This document shows, piece after piece, positions 8,651 through 15,002 of a stretch of 15,009 nucleotides of DNA; positions within the stretch are counted from its first letter, which is position 1, and every line of letters starts with the position of its first letter. The stretch comes from Coraliomargarita_B sp046540835 (lineage in GTDB: Bacteria > Verrucomicrobiota > Verrucomicrobiia > Opitutales > Coraliomargaritaceae). The position numbers were made by a program, and so were the translations under genes. The DNA is taken from contig JBKHEL010000068.1 in NCBI GenBank assembly GCA_046540835.1, positions 1-15,009 of the forward strand, given 5' to 3'. The notes beneath the pieces are model-generated. The model saw only the letters and a list, made by a program, of their open reading frames with translations, was not told where the DNA came from and did no database searches.

Positions 8651-9736
8651 ATGTTTGAGCATTTAAATTCTTTCGCTTCCGTTGAGATCTTCGAGAACTC
8701 TATTTTTGCCTGGGGCACGGCCTTGCTGACGACGCTTCTGATTTATCTGATTCTGTCCGTGCTTTTTCGGTTGGTGCGGGCGCGGTTGGCGAGCCTCAGT
8801 CCAAAGACCGCAAACATTACGGATGATTTGCTGACGGTCATGCTTGGTGGGACGCGCCGCTGGTGCCTGTTTCTTTTTGCCCTCTGGGGGGGCTCCCAGG
8901 TCCTGGCGCTGGGCCCCCGGGCCACGGGCTTTTTTGATCTGCTGCTGGTCTTCGGGTTGACGGTTCAGGTCGCGCTTTGGGCAAATCGTTTCTGTGTGGC
9001 CTACATTGAGCATTACGCGAATGTGCGCCGTGAGGTGGATCCGGGGGCGGTGGCAACGATGCAGGTGCTTTCTTATGTTGTGCGACTGCTTATTTGGTCG
9101 ATCGCTTTGCTGCTGGTCATCGACAATCTCGGCTATGATGTGACAGCGCTGGTGGCTGGACTGGGGATCGGCGGAGTGGCGATTGCGCTGGCCCTTCAAA
9201 ACATTCTGGGCGATCTTTTTGCCTCGCTTTCGATCACTCTGGATAAACCCTTTGTCCCGGGTGACTTTATCGTCGTGGGTGACTTGCTCGGCGCCGTGGA
9301 AAGGATCGGGATCAAAACAACACGGGTGCGCAGTCTCTCCGGGGAGCAGCTTGTTTTCTCGAACGCGGACCTGCTGAGCAGCCGCATCCGCAACTTCAAG
9401 CGAATGGAGGAGCGGCGTATCGCATTCGGTTTTGGTGTGCTCTATCAGACGAAGCCGGAGCAACTGGAGGCGATTCCTTTGAAAATCCGCGCGATTGTCG
9501 AAGGGATTGAGAATACCCGCTTCGACCGGGCGCACTTCAAGGGGTTTGGGGAAAGCTCCTTTGATTTCGAGGTGGTCTACTATATCGGCACCCCGGACTA
9601 CAATGTCTATATGGATATTCAGCAGGCGATCAATCTGGCCATCTGCCGGTGTTTTGACGAAATGGGGGTCGAGTTTGCCTACCCGACGCGGACGATTTAT
9701 ATCAATTCCGATGAGTCGTCGGGTCCGGGGGCTTGA
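8651..9736 (+). CDS. mscS: MscS-family small-conductance mechanosensitive ion channel
   Basis: Cytoplasmic-membrane channel that opens under tension and releases solutes on osmotic downshock; 361 aa from ATG 8651 (a TTG at 8639 is in frame but less likely). Hydrophobic segments lie near residues 18-44, 70-88, 93-112 and 128-148, followed by the pore-lining TM3 at 153-182 with the Gly/Ala-rich pattern LVAGLGIGGVAIALALQNILGDLF. The MscS beta-domain follows (PFVPGDFIVVGDLLGAVERIG, with VFSNADLLSSRIRNF near 226-239), then the alpha/beta C-terminal domain to about 350. That is two more membrane segments than E. coli MscS (286 aa, three segments), a common larger variant. The gene stands alone with no clear Shine-Dalgarno. 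Confidence 0.93.
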   Translation: MFEHLNSFASVEIFENSIFAWGTALLTTLLIYLILSVLFRLVRARLASLSPKTANITDDLLTVMLGGTRRWCLFLFALWGGSQVLALGPRATGFFDLLLVFGLTVQVALWANRFCVAYIEHYANVRREVDPGAVATMQVLSYVVRLLIWSIALLLVIDNLGYDVTALVAGLGIGGVAIALALQNILGDLFASLSITLDKPFVPGDFIVVGDLLGAVERIGIKTTRVRSLSGEQLVFSNADLLSSRIRNFKRMEERRIAFGFGVLYQTKPEQLEAIPLKIRAIVEGIENTRFDRAHFKGFGESSFDFEVVYYIGTPDYNVYMDIQQAINLAICRCFDEMGVEFAYPTRTIYINSDESSGPGA

Positions 9737-9785
9737 TCGTCGGGACGCAGATTCCAAGGAAGGGTTGTTCCGTATATTTTGATAT

Positions 9786-9947
9786 GACGACCCTGAAATG
9801 CTGCGAAAAGAACCGGACCACAGGATTGCTTTGATGGGGGCAGATCCATCGGCTGTGTTTTTTATCGAGGCCACTCCGGGCGGTGATGAAGCGGCACAGC
9901 TTTTTTGGCCCCGGTGTTTTTCGATGGAACGTGGGCCCGTTGGGTAA
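9786..9947 (+). pseudogene. Possible redoxin-like gene fragment
   Basis: An open frame (stop to stop 9780-9947; ATGs at 9798 and 9834) encodes about 50 residues including MGADPSAVFFIEATPGGD and AAQLFWPRCFSMERG. The pattern 'DPxxVFFIExTPxGxxAAxxFWP' recalls the middle of peroxiredoxin-like/SelL-type thioredoxin-fold proteins, where a line about response partners precedes the residues 'FWPxAxxxSD'. No CxxC or resolving-Cys context is present, and nothing of the family's N- or C-terminal parts can be seen in either flank. It may be a decayed fragment or a chance open frame. Codon use and hydrophobic pattern look protein-like, but the family match is from memory. Confidence 0.3.
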
Positions 9948-9958
9948 GCCTAAGTCCT

Positions 9959-9994
9959 GCGCTCACTGCGCTCACTTCGCTCACTTCGCTCAAC
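9959..9994. repeat. Four-copy 9-bp tandem repeat over the SRPBCC stop codon
   Basis: Units are GCGCTCACT (9959-9967), GCGCTCACT (9968-9976), TCGCTCACT (9977-9985) and TCGCTCAAC (9986-9994). On the minus strand the unit length of three codons places an in-frame TGA in every unit (complements at 9990-9992, 9981-9983, 9972-9974, 9963-9965). The SRPBCC gene therefore ends in four successive in-frame stops. Confidence 0.85.
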
Positions 9995-10457
9995 TTTTTT
10001 CAGCGAGTAGTTGCGGCGTGACTTTGGCGCGGTAGTCGAAGACTTTTTTCAACTGCGGGGCGACGAAGAAGGGGTGGGCGATCCGGCCAAAGGGGTCGAA
10101 GGGCATGAGATACCGCACCCGGTCGAGGAAGCGGATGCCGCCCTCGACCTCGGTGATTTCGTGGTAGTGATACCAGAGCTTGTAGGGGCCGACCCGCTGT
10201 TCATCGACGAAGGAGTGGCGCTCCCGGATGTGCTTGAGCTCCGTGAGCCAGGTTTGTTTGCCGAGGAAGGGGATGCCCACCCGATATTCGATCAAGAGTC
10301 CCTCATGCATGGTATCTGGCAGATCGGTCACAATTTCGAAGGAGAGGTCGGGCGGAGTGATCCGGTCAAGGTTGACGGGGGTGCTGATAAAGTCCCACGC
10401 CGTCTCCAAATCCGTCTGGACAACCTGTTCACGTTGCAATTGATAAATTTTTGGCAT
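9990..10457 (-). CDS. SRPBCC (START/Bet v1-like) ligand-binding family protein
   Basis: A 155-aa soluble protein of the polyketide cyclase/dehydrase-like SRPBCC superfamily, a fold with a hydrophobic ligand cavity. It shows the family opening (ETAWDFISTPVNLDRITPPDLSF, residues about 18-40), the central strand GLLIEYRVGIPFLGKQTWLTEL, and the end DRVRYLMPFDPFGRIAHP with the usual closing helix FDYRAKVTPQLL. The length fits the family. It is transcribed divergently from the fatty-acid desaturase across 87 bases, so a role in lipid or quinone handling is a reasonable guess; the sequence does not give the ligand. It ends within a tandem repeat that supplies several in-frame stops. Confidence 0.85.
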   Translation of the reverse strand: MPKIYQLQREQVVQTDLETAWDFISTPVNLDRITPPDLSFEIVTDLPDTMHEGLLIEYRVGIPFLGKQTWLTELKHIRERHSFVDEQRVGPYKLWYHYHEITEVEGGIRFLDRVRYLMPFDPFGRIAHPFFVAPQLKKVFDYRAKVTPQLLAEKS

Positions 10458-10544
10458 CTTTTCAAAACGTCGACAGGGTGCCGGGCCTTACACTTTTCCC
10501 CTGTAAGTTGAGTTCGGGACCGACGTTTACTCACCTTCAAAACT

Positions 10545-11462
10545 ATGCCCAAAATAGGACAGATACTCCACCATGCCATCGATGACGAAGACAACCGTCT
10601 TTTGATGGCGTCCTCGCCCATTGCGCTGATGCACATCCTCGCGCTGGGCGTAGTCTTCACCGGTTTCAGCTGGGTGGCTTTGGCGACGCTTGCGGTGACC
10701 TATGTGGTCCGGGTTTTTGCGCTGACTGCGGGGTTTCATCGCTATTTCTCCCACCGCGCGTTTAAAACCAGCCGGCTTTTCCAGTTTGTTTTGGCTTGGG
10801 TTGGGACGTCGTCGGCGCAGCTCGGTCCGATGTGGTGGGCCGCCAATCACCGCCACCACCACCAGCACTCGGACAAGCCGGAAGACATCCACTCCCCGGT
10901 GGTCAAAAGTGCTTTCTGGGCGCATATTGGCTGGGTGATGTGCCGCGCCTATAGCACGATCCAGCAGGACCGGGTGAAGGATTTGAGCAAGTATCCCGAG
11001 TTGCGCTTCATCGACCGTTTTCATGTCCTGCCCGTGCTGTCGCTCATCCTCCTGCTTTATGGCCTGGGTGCCGGTCTGGATCATTTCTATCCCGCGCTCG
11101 GCACCAGTGGCATGCAGCTGGTGATGTGGGGCTTCTTCCTCAGCACCATTCTGGTTTACCATGTCACCTTTTGTGTGAATTCGGTGACGCACATTGTGGG
11201 GGACAAGCGCTTCGATAATGATGATGAGAGCCGGAACAGTCTTTGGGTGGCGCTGTTGACTTTCGGCGAGGGTTGGCACAACAACCACCACCGCTGGCCG
11301 CTTTCCGCCCGTCAGGGCATGTATTGGTGGGAGTTCGATTTGACCTACCTGCTGCTGCGCGGACTTGAAAAGCTGGGGTTGGTCTGGGATTTGCAAACTT
11401 ATCCGGAAAAGGTCTATGCCGAGGCCGAGGCTGAGGCCGAGGCGGCAGGGAAGGAGCGCTGA
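10545..11462 (+). CDS. Membrane fatty-acid (acyl-CoA delta-9-type) desaturase
   Basis: Integral-membrane di-iron enzyme expected to introduce a cis double bond into saturated acyl chains using O2; 305 aa. All three histidine boxes of the stearoyl-CoA desaturase group are intact: HRYFSH (residues 65-70), HRHHH (102-106) and HNNHH (245-249), plus the conserved NSVTH (212-216). Hydrophobic segments near 25-60, 78-95, 160-178 and 190-212 fit the family topology. There is no fused cytochrome b5 domain, so electrons must come from a separate donor. The C-terminus is an unusual Ala-Glu run (AEAEAEAEA, 292-300). It heads a plus-strand operon with the DUF1295 and methyltransferase genes; the next gene begins 2 bases after its stop. 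Whether the true substrate is acyl-CoA, acyl-ACP or phospholipid is not decidable here. Confidence 0.95.
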   Translation: MPKIGQILHHAIDDEDNRLLMASSPIALMHILALGVVFTGFSWVALATLAVTYVVRVFALTAGFHRYFSHRAFKTSRLFQFVLAWVGTSSAQLGPMWWAANHRHHHQHSDKPEDIHSPVVKSAFWAHIGWVMCRAYSTIQQDRVKDLSKYPELRFIDRFHVLPVLSLILLLYGLGAGLDHFYPALGTSGMQLVMWGFFLSTILVYHVTFCVNSVTHIVGDKRFDNDDESRNSLWVALLTFGEGWHNNHHRWPLSARQGMYWWEFDLTYLLLRGLEKLGLVWDLQTYPEKVYAEAEAEAEAAGKER

Positions 11463-11464
11463 TT

Positions 11465-12253
11465 TTGGATCATTTTTGGTTGGCATTTTTCGCGGTTGGT
11501 CTGGCCGCCGCTTATCTGGTTTACCGGGTGGCGATTCGCGTCAAACTTTACGCGCTGGTCGATACGATCTGGACGGCGGGGCTCGGGCTCGGTGCGTTGA
11601 CTTTTTTTGTGCTTTCCGGCCCGGCGACGGTGCGCGATTGGGTGGTGCTGGCGATTGTTGTTTTTTGGTCGGGTCGCCTCAGCCTGCATCTGTTGCAGGA
11701 TCGCATTGTGCCGGGGCAGGAGGATCCCCGCTATGCGGCACTGGCCGCGCACTGGGGGGAGCGCGCGGAGCGAAACTTTGTCTTCGTCTTTCTGGGACAG
11801 GTTCCCTTGGTCGGGCTTTTTCTGTTGCCCATCACGCTGGCCTTTGGACACAGCGAAGCGGCTTGGCGCTGGCTGGATACGCTGGGCCTTGGCATTGCCC
11901 TGGTGGCGCTGTATGGCGAATTTGTCGCAGACCGCCAGCTCGCCCGCTTCCGGAAAAATCCGGCGAACAAGGGCCAGGTTTGCCGGGATGGGCTCTGGCG
12001 TTATTCGCGGCATCCCAATTATTTTTTTGAATGGCTGCATTGGTTCAGCTATGTGGCTTTTGCTGCGGGTGCGAGCCACGGAATCTGGGCTTGGGTCGGG
12101 CCTGTAATGATGTTTCTTTTTCTGCGTTACATTACCGGCGTGCCCTTCGCCGAACGCTCCTCACTCAGGAGTCGTGGTGAGGCCTACCGCGAATACCAAC
12201 GAACGACCAGTGTTTTTATCCCATGGCGACCACAGCGCGATCCAAACTCCTAG
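11465..12253 (+). CDS. DUF1295 / steroid 5-alpha-reductase-like membrane protein
   Basis: Polytopic membrane protein, 262 aa, with a TTG start placed 2 bases after the desaturase stop, which suggests translational coupling. Hydrophobic segments lie near residues 5-22, 36-52, 58-72, 105-126, 138-152 and 195-222. The diagnostic C-terminal motif of the 5-alpha-reductase/isoprenylcysteine-methyltransferase superfamily is present: DGLWRYSRHPNYFFEW at 175-190, preceded by FVADRQLARFRKNP (153-166), as in DUF1295 proteins. This region binds the nicotinamide or methyl-donor cofactor in characterized relatives. Its position between a desaturase and a CFA-like methyltransferase suggests it reduces or otherwise processes a modified acyl chain; this is inference. 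Its 3' end overlaps the next gene by 31 bases. Confidence 0.88.
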   Translation: MDHFWLAFFAVGLAAAYLVYRVAIRVKLYALVDTIWTAGLGLGALTFFVLSGPATVRDWVVLAIVVFWSGRLSLHLLQDRIVPGQEDPRYAALAAHWGERAERNFVFVFLGQVPLVGLFLLPITLAFGHSEAAWRWLDTLGLGIALVALYGEFVADRQLARFRKNPANKGQVCRDGLWRYSRHPNYFFEWLHWFSYVAFAAGASHGIWAWVGPVMMFLFLRYITGVPFAERSSLRSRGEAYREYQRTTSVFIPWRPQRDPNS

Positions 12254-13257
12254 ATGTCCGCTCAGCTGAGCCAACCCGCCGTCCAAAGCTGCTGGAACGC
12301 GCCTTTCTGTATGGCCTTCGCCATCTGCGGGACGGCAGTTTACTGATTCGTTTTCCCAGCGGTGCGGAAGCCTGTGTTGGCGATGCGGGTTGCGTCTCCT
12401 GCGAAATGAACATTTGTGACCCGGGGTTTTTTCACAAGGTCCTTTCCTCCGGCAGTGTCGGCTTCGGCGAGGCTTATGTGGACGGGGATTGGGAGACGAC
12501 CAATTTGACGACACTGCTCCGGCTGCTCGCGCGGAATCAACCTCGGATCGGGGCACTCGGTCGGGGGCTCTCGTGGGTGGCCCGGCACTTTAACCGGATG
12601 CACCACCGTGCCCGCCGGAACACACTGGAAAAGAGCCGTTCGAACATTCAAGCGCACTACGACTTAAGCAACGCCTTTTACGCCTGTTTCCTCGACCCGG
12701 GTATGACCTACTCCAGCGCTCTGTTTGAGGATTACTACGAGAGCCTCGAAAAGGCTCAGGGTAATAAAATTGCCAGCATGCTCGATGAAGCCGGAGTGAA
12801 GACCGGCGACCATATTCTCGAAATCGGATCGGGGTGGGGCGCACTTGCGCTTGCCGCTGCGCGGCGTGGTTGCCGGGTGACCACGATTACACTTTCCGAG
12901 CAACAATACGCCTACGCACGGAAGGTTTTCCAGGAAGAGGGCGTGGCCGACCGGGTGGATATTCAACTCCTCGACTACCGAAAGGTGGATGGACAGTTCG
13001 ATGCTGTCATCTCCTGCGAGATGATTGAGGCGGTCGGCAAAGAATACCTGCCCAGCTATTTTGAAACCATTCGGCGGGTTCTCAAGCCGGGCGGAAAAGC
13101 CGTGATTCAAGCGATCACCCTACCCGATGCGCGTTACGAAAACTATTGCCGCAGTTGTGACTGGATCCAAAAGCACATTTTCCCCGGGGGGCATCTGCCC
13201 AGCCGGGGGCCATCCACGCAAACGCAGCCGAAGCCGGGGGGCTTCAAGTCGAGGTAA
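12223..13257 (+). CDS. Cyclopropane-fatty-acid-synthase-like SAM methyltransferase, C-terminally truncated by frameshift
   Basis: SAM-dependent methyltransferase acting on unsaturated acyl chains of phospholipids (CFA synthase/UfaA-like family). The open frame gives 344 aa. It shows the N-terminal domain (GFGEAYVDGDWET, 80-92), the acyl-lipid region HYDLSNAFYACFLDPGMTYS (145-164), the SAM site LEIGSGWGALAL (199-210), EMIEAVG (266-272) and QAITLPDARY (296-305). The E. coli CFA active-site His266 position appears as Gln in QAIT, as in UfaA1-type methyltransferases that make methylene or methyl-branched acids. After GGHLPSRG (329) the frame runs into unrelated residues and stops at 13257. The true C-terminus continues in the -1 frame to 13451, giving 409 aa if restored. 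The truncated product lacks the conserved DY..TLxxW tyrosine segment, so it is probably inactive unless the shift is a sequencing error. Confidence 0.9.
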   Translation: MATTARSKLLDVRSAEPTRRPKLLERAFLYGLRHLRDGSLLIRFPSGAEACVGDAGCVSCEMNICDPGFFHKVLSSGSVGFGEAYVDGDWETTNLTTLLRLLARNQPRIGALGRGLSWVARHFNRMHHRARRNTLEKSRSNIQAHYDLSNAFYACFLDPGMTYSSALFEDYYESLEKAQGNKIASMLDEAGVKTGDHILEIGSGWGALALAAARRGCRVTTITLSEQQYAYARKVFQEEGVADRVDIQLLDYRKVDGQFDAVISCEMIEAVGKEYLPSYFETIRRVLKPGGKAVIQAITLPDARYENYCRSCDWIQKHIFPGGHLPSRGPSTQTQPKPGGFKSR

Positions 13258-13451
13258 TTCGCTCATTCGGCAGAGACTATGGTGAAACACTGAACCGTTG
13301 GGCCAAGGCCTTTAACCGAAACGCCGAAAAAATCTTCGAGCTCGGGTTCGACGAGTCTTTTCGCCGCAAATGGAACTACTATTTTAGCTACTGTGAAGCC
13401 GGCTTTGAGGAAGAGCTCATTGATGTCCAGCACTTTGTGTTGCAGCGGTAA
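13209..13451 (+). pseudogene. Detached C-terminal part of the CFA-synthase-like gene (-1 frame)
   Basis: In the frame one base back from the upstream gene, 80 codons encode the missing CFA synthase C-terminus: AIHANAAEAGGLQVEVIRSF, then GRDYGETLNRW with the conserved Tyr (E. coli Tyr317 position), FELGFDESFRRKWNYYFSYC, and the ending IDVQHFVLQR. The join falls in the five-G run at 13205-13209. Adding one G there yields SRGAIHAN, the expected GHLPSxGAI of the family. There is no start codon or ribosome site, so it is not a separate gene. Confidence 0.88.
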
Positions 13452-13452
13452 A

Positions 13453-13470
13453 TACGGCATGTCCGCCGTA
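13453..13470 (+). terminator. Candidate stem-loop after the lipid operon
   Basis: TACGGC (13453-13458), loop ATGTCC, GCCGTA (13465-13470) form a perfect 6-bp stem directly after the restored CFA stop codon. No T run follows, so if it ends transcripts it is not a classical intrinsic terminator; it may instead be a 3'-end protecting hairpin. Confidence 0.35.
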
Positions 13471-13611
13471 ACCTTCGCGGAGGGGGGGCATATGGCCGGT
13501 GGTTTGGGGGCGTGGAGAGTCAATGCTCCCTGCTACCCGATTCAGCTGTTATAGTATGTTCTTTTGTCGCCATCTCTTGCCCTCCTGCATGATATGATTC
13601 TTATTTTTGTA

Positions 13612-13676
<65 letters not shown>

Positions 13677-13684
13677 GATCCGTT

Positions 13685-13963
13685 TCAGGAGGCCTTATAA
13701 ATAAGTGGAAAACGATCTGGATCATCAAGGGCTGCGACATCCAGGTCAACGTCCAGCTCATTCCAGAAAAGATGATGTTCGTGTAGCAACGTCACGTTGA
13801 ATATCTGGTCCACCTTGGCCTCCTTGAACCATGGATATGTCTCAAAATCCAGAAAGTATTCTTTCCCCAGGACAAGCAGCCAGAATCCATGGGGTGAGAC
13901 CCCCTGAACTTCGACGCTACTGGGTGCTTCCAAAGTGCCTGTTCCATTCTTTTCTGATTTCAT
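13685..13963 (-). CDS. DUF2442 domain-containing protein
   Basis: A 92-aa small soluble protein. Residues about 15-88 match the DUF2442 pattern: SSVEVQGVSPHGFWLLV, the conserved FLDFETYPWFKEAKVDQIFNV-like stretch at 37-58, and HHLFWNELDVDLDVAAL before FPLIYKAS. DUF2442 proteins are commonly encoded next to DUF4160 proteins and are listed as putative toxin-antitoxin partners, and exactly that neighbour overlaps its 5' end by 47 bases. A later start would remove the polar first residues; ATG 13963 is used because it is the only ATG before the domain. Biochemical function is unknown. Confidence 0.85.
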   Translation of the reverse strand: MKSEKNGTGTLEAPSSVEVQGVSPHGFWLLVLGKEYFLDFETYPWFKEAKVDQIFNVTLLHEHHLFWNELDVDLDVAALDDPDRFPLIYKAS

Positions 13964-14162
13964 TTTCTTTCTCCTTGATTTTGGTTTCGATCTCCTTGAG
14001 TTCCCTAGAGTTGAATCCCTTGCTGACCGCCAGCTCGATCTTCGGCTCTATCCAGAATTTCGCCTCGCCCGAGGGAGCATACACATGGATGTGCATCCTG
14101 CTCTCTTCCCGAGAGAAGAAGAAAAACCGGTAATTCCTGTGATAGAAAACAGTCGGGCTCAT
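13917..14162 (-). CDS. DUF4160 domain-containing protein
   Basis: 81 aa from ATG 14162. An in-frame TTG at 14198 would add 12 residues that the family does not have. The sequence follows the DUF4160 pattern: MSPTVFYHRNYRFFFFSREE, the histidine pair HIHV (24-27), GEAKFWIEP (32-40), ELAVSKGF and a charged helix ending KEWNRHF. It overlaps the DUF2442 gene by 47 bases and starts 39 bases after the stop of a small exported protein, so the three probably share a transcript. DUF4160/DUF2442 pairs are a recurrent putative toxin-antitoxin or mobile-cassette module. The activity is not established, and which partner would be toxic cannot be told from sequence. Confidence 0.87.
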   Translation of the reverse strand: MSPTVFYHRNYRFFFFSREESRMHIHVYAPSGEAKFWIEPKIELAVSKGFNSRELKEIETKIKEKENEIRKEWNRHFGSTQ

Positions 14163-14201
14163 TCCCAAATACCCTAATCGGGATGCCCGCCGGTGCAAAT
14201 T

Positions 14202-14405
14202 CTATTTTTTCTCGATCGATGAGCGTAGTAACGGTGAGGCAGCTCGTTCGACGCTCTTGAATTCTCTCAAATTGATCACGTCGAGCAAAATTGTGCCGTC
14301 ATCAGCCTTCGACACTTCGATCCGATAACTCTTCTCTCCCATGATGAGAGCAAACGCTGAGCAAGTCAGCATGAGTGCTATGAGACATGTGAGGGTTTGT
14401 TTCAT
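14202..14405 (-). CDS. Small exported protein of unknown function
   Basis: A 67-aa protein with a typical signal peptide: MKQ start, hydrophobic core LTCLIALMLTCSAFALIMG, and an AFA motif at residues 17-19 as a likely signal peptidase I site. That leaves a mature chain of about 48 residues (GEKSYRIEVSKADDGTILLD...). The mature part has alternating beta-like strands and no recognisable domain. Cys15 lies close to the signal end but does not form a convincing lipobox. The start codon is only about a dozen bases from the end of structured element A, and the sequence before it (CGAAAGAATGAAA) matches that before the gene at 14889, so both genes share their 5' context. Family not recognised. Confidence 0.6.
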   Translation of the reverse strand: MKQTLTCLIALMLTCSAFALIMGEKSYRIEVSKADDGTILLDVINLREFKSVERAASPLLRSSIEKK

Positions 14406-14415
14406 TCTTTCGCTG

Positions 14416-14475
14416 AACGTAGAGGAGTATCACGTAGTGAGCGACGGAGGAGCGAACGGAATTGACCACCAGCGA

Positions 14476-14481
<6 letters not shown>
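14416..14481 (-). repeat. attC-like structured element A (weaker copy)
   Basis: Related to element C in the right half and to element B throughout. The right arm TTGAC-C-ACC (14462-14470) is positioned as in B. The left arm around 14426-14433 pairs only partly: about seven pairs on the minus strand, two of them G-T. Reading the minus strand, the element ends CCTCTACGTTCAGC, so a box GTTCAGC, one mismatch from the canonical integron box GTTRRRY, lies 14 bases before the start of the next gene. CCTCTACGTT also occurs once more, at the end of the 48-bp repeat (plus coordinates 14521-14530). Confidence 0.4.
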
Positions 14482-14549
<68 letters not shown>

Positions 14550-14628
14550 GGTTAGTAGTCTATGTGATTCTCGGATTTTCGGGCGGTTTACATGGGTTGG
14601 TCTGTGCCGGCTGGTTCGACTCAGATTA

Positions 14629-14889
14629 TCAGTCGGTTGAGATCTCGGTTTCAACGTAAAGGTGACAATCATCACACACAAGAAACAGGATCATCGGTGG
14701 GCTCTGATATAAATGCATCCATTTTTTCTTCATTCTTTTGCCACAACTGGTGCATATAGCTTTGGGGAAAAGTGAAAATCTGATTTTCGATAGGATGGAT
14801 TTCTTTTTCTTGGCTTCAATTCTCCGAGTTTCCTCCTCGTCTAAATAGTAAAGTTGCTCGGGCCAATCGGGATGATTGATCGTTTTCAT
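14629..14889 (-). CDS. Small zinc-ribbon-like protein of unknown function
   Basis: 86 aa from ATG 14889. An upstream in-frame start at 14982 would run through the repeat element and is rejected. The first half is polar and strongly charged (DEEETRRIEAKKKKS, 17-31). The second half carries two CxxC knuckles, CTSC at 46-49 and CDDC at 72-75, 22 residues apart, the layout of a small zinc ribbon, with an aromatic/hydrophobic stretch (MILFLV) before the second knuckle. No family is recognised. The gene begins about 8 bases after attC-like element B, and its DNA is AT-rich (the 60 bases from 14761 contain 20 G+C). Zinc binding is inferred from the Cys spacing only. Confidence 0.7.
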   Translation of the reverse strand: MKTINHPDWPEQLYYLDEEETRRIEAKKKKSILSKIRFSLFPKAICTSCGKRMKKKWMHLYQSPPMILFLVCDDCHLYVETEISTD

Positions 14890-14896
14890 TTCTTTC

Positions 14897-14961
14897 GATC
14901 GATTAGGTGTCACATGGAGTGAAGGCGGAGCCGTCACGGAATTGTGACCACCGCCTTGATG
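14897..14961 (-). repeat. attC-like structured element B
   Basis: On the plus strand: GATC (14897-14900), 5-nt spacer, arm GGTGTCAC (14906-14913), loop, arm GTGAC-C-ACC (14944-14952), 5-nt spacer, GATG (14958-14961). The arms pair over 8 bp with one extrahelical base, and the boxes pair ATC/GAT. The geometry (5 + 1 + 3 in the right arm, 5-nt spacers) is the same as in element C although the arm sequences differ. A competing fold pairs AAGGCGG (14922-14928) with CCGCCTT (14951-14957) and GTCAC with GTGAC inside it. It precedes the zinc-ribbon-like gene. Confidence 0.5.
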
Positions 14962-15002
14962 TGTGCCGGGTAACCGGCCCATTGATTAAAGAGTGAGATA
15001 AC
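14955..15002 (-). repeat. 48-bp direct repeat, copy 2
   Basis: Perfect copy of 14476-14523, here joined to element B. Beyond it the two copies diverge at once (ATGAATA here, GTAGAGG in copy 1). It lies at the window edge, so the repeated array probably continues to the right. Confidence 0.9.

Noticed and set aside
8663..9874. Long open frame (about 400 codons) on the minus strand opposite mscS
   Set aside because: It is antisense to a clear MscS protein, rich in Arg/Gln/His/Pro with no domain, as expected for a shadow frame in GC-rich DNA.
9959..9994. CRISPR array
   Set aside because: Units are 9 bp with no spacers; no cas genes are present.
10527..11486. Long minus-strand open frame opposite the desaturase
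   Set aside because: Shadow of a gene with three intact histidine boxes; composition is low-complexity and no motif is present.
13201..13212. Programmed -1 ribosomal frameshift in the CFA-like gene
   Set aside because: No slippery heptamer in phase and no known precedent in this family; a G-run indel is simpler.
13263..13523. Minus-strand open frame over the CFA C-terminus
   Set aside because: The plus strand in the shifted frame matches the CFA family end to end, so this is a shadow.
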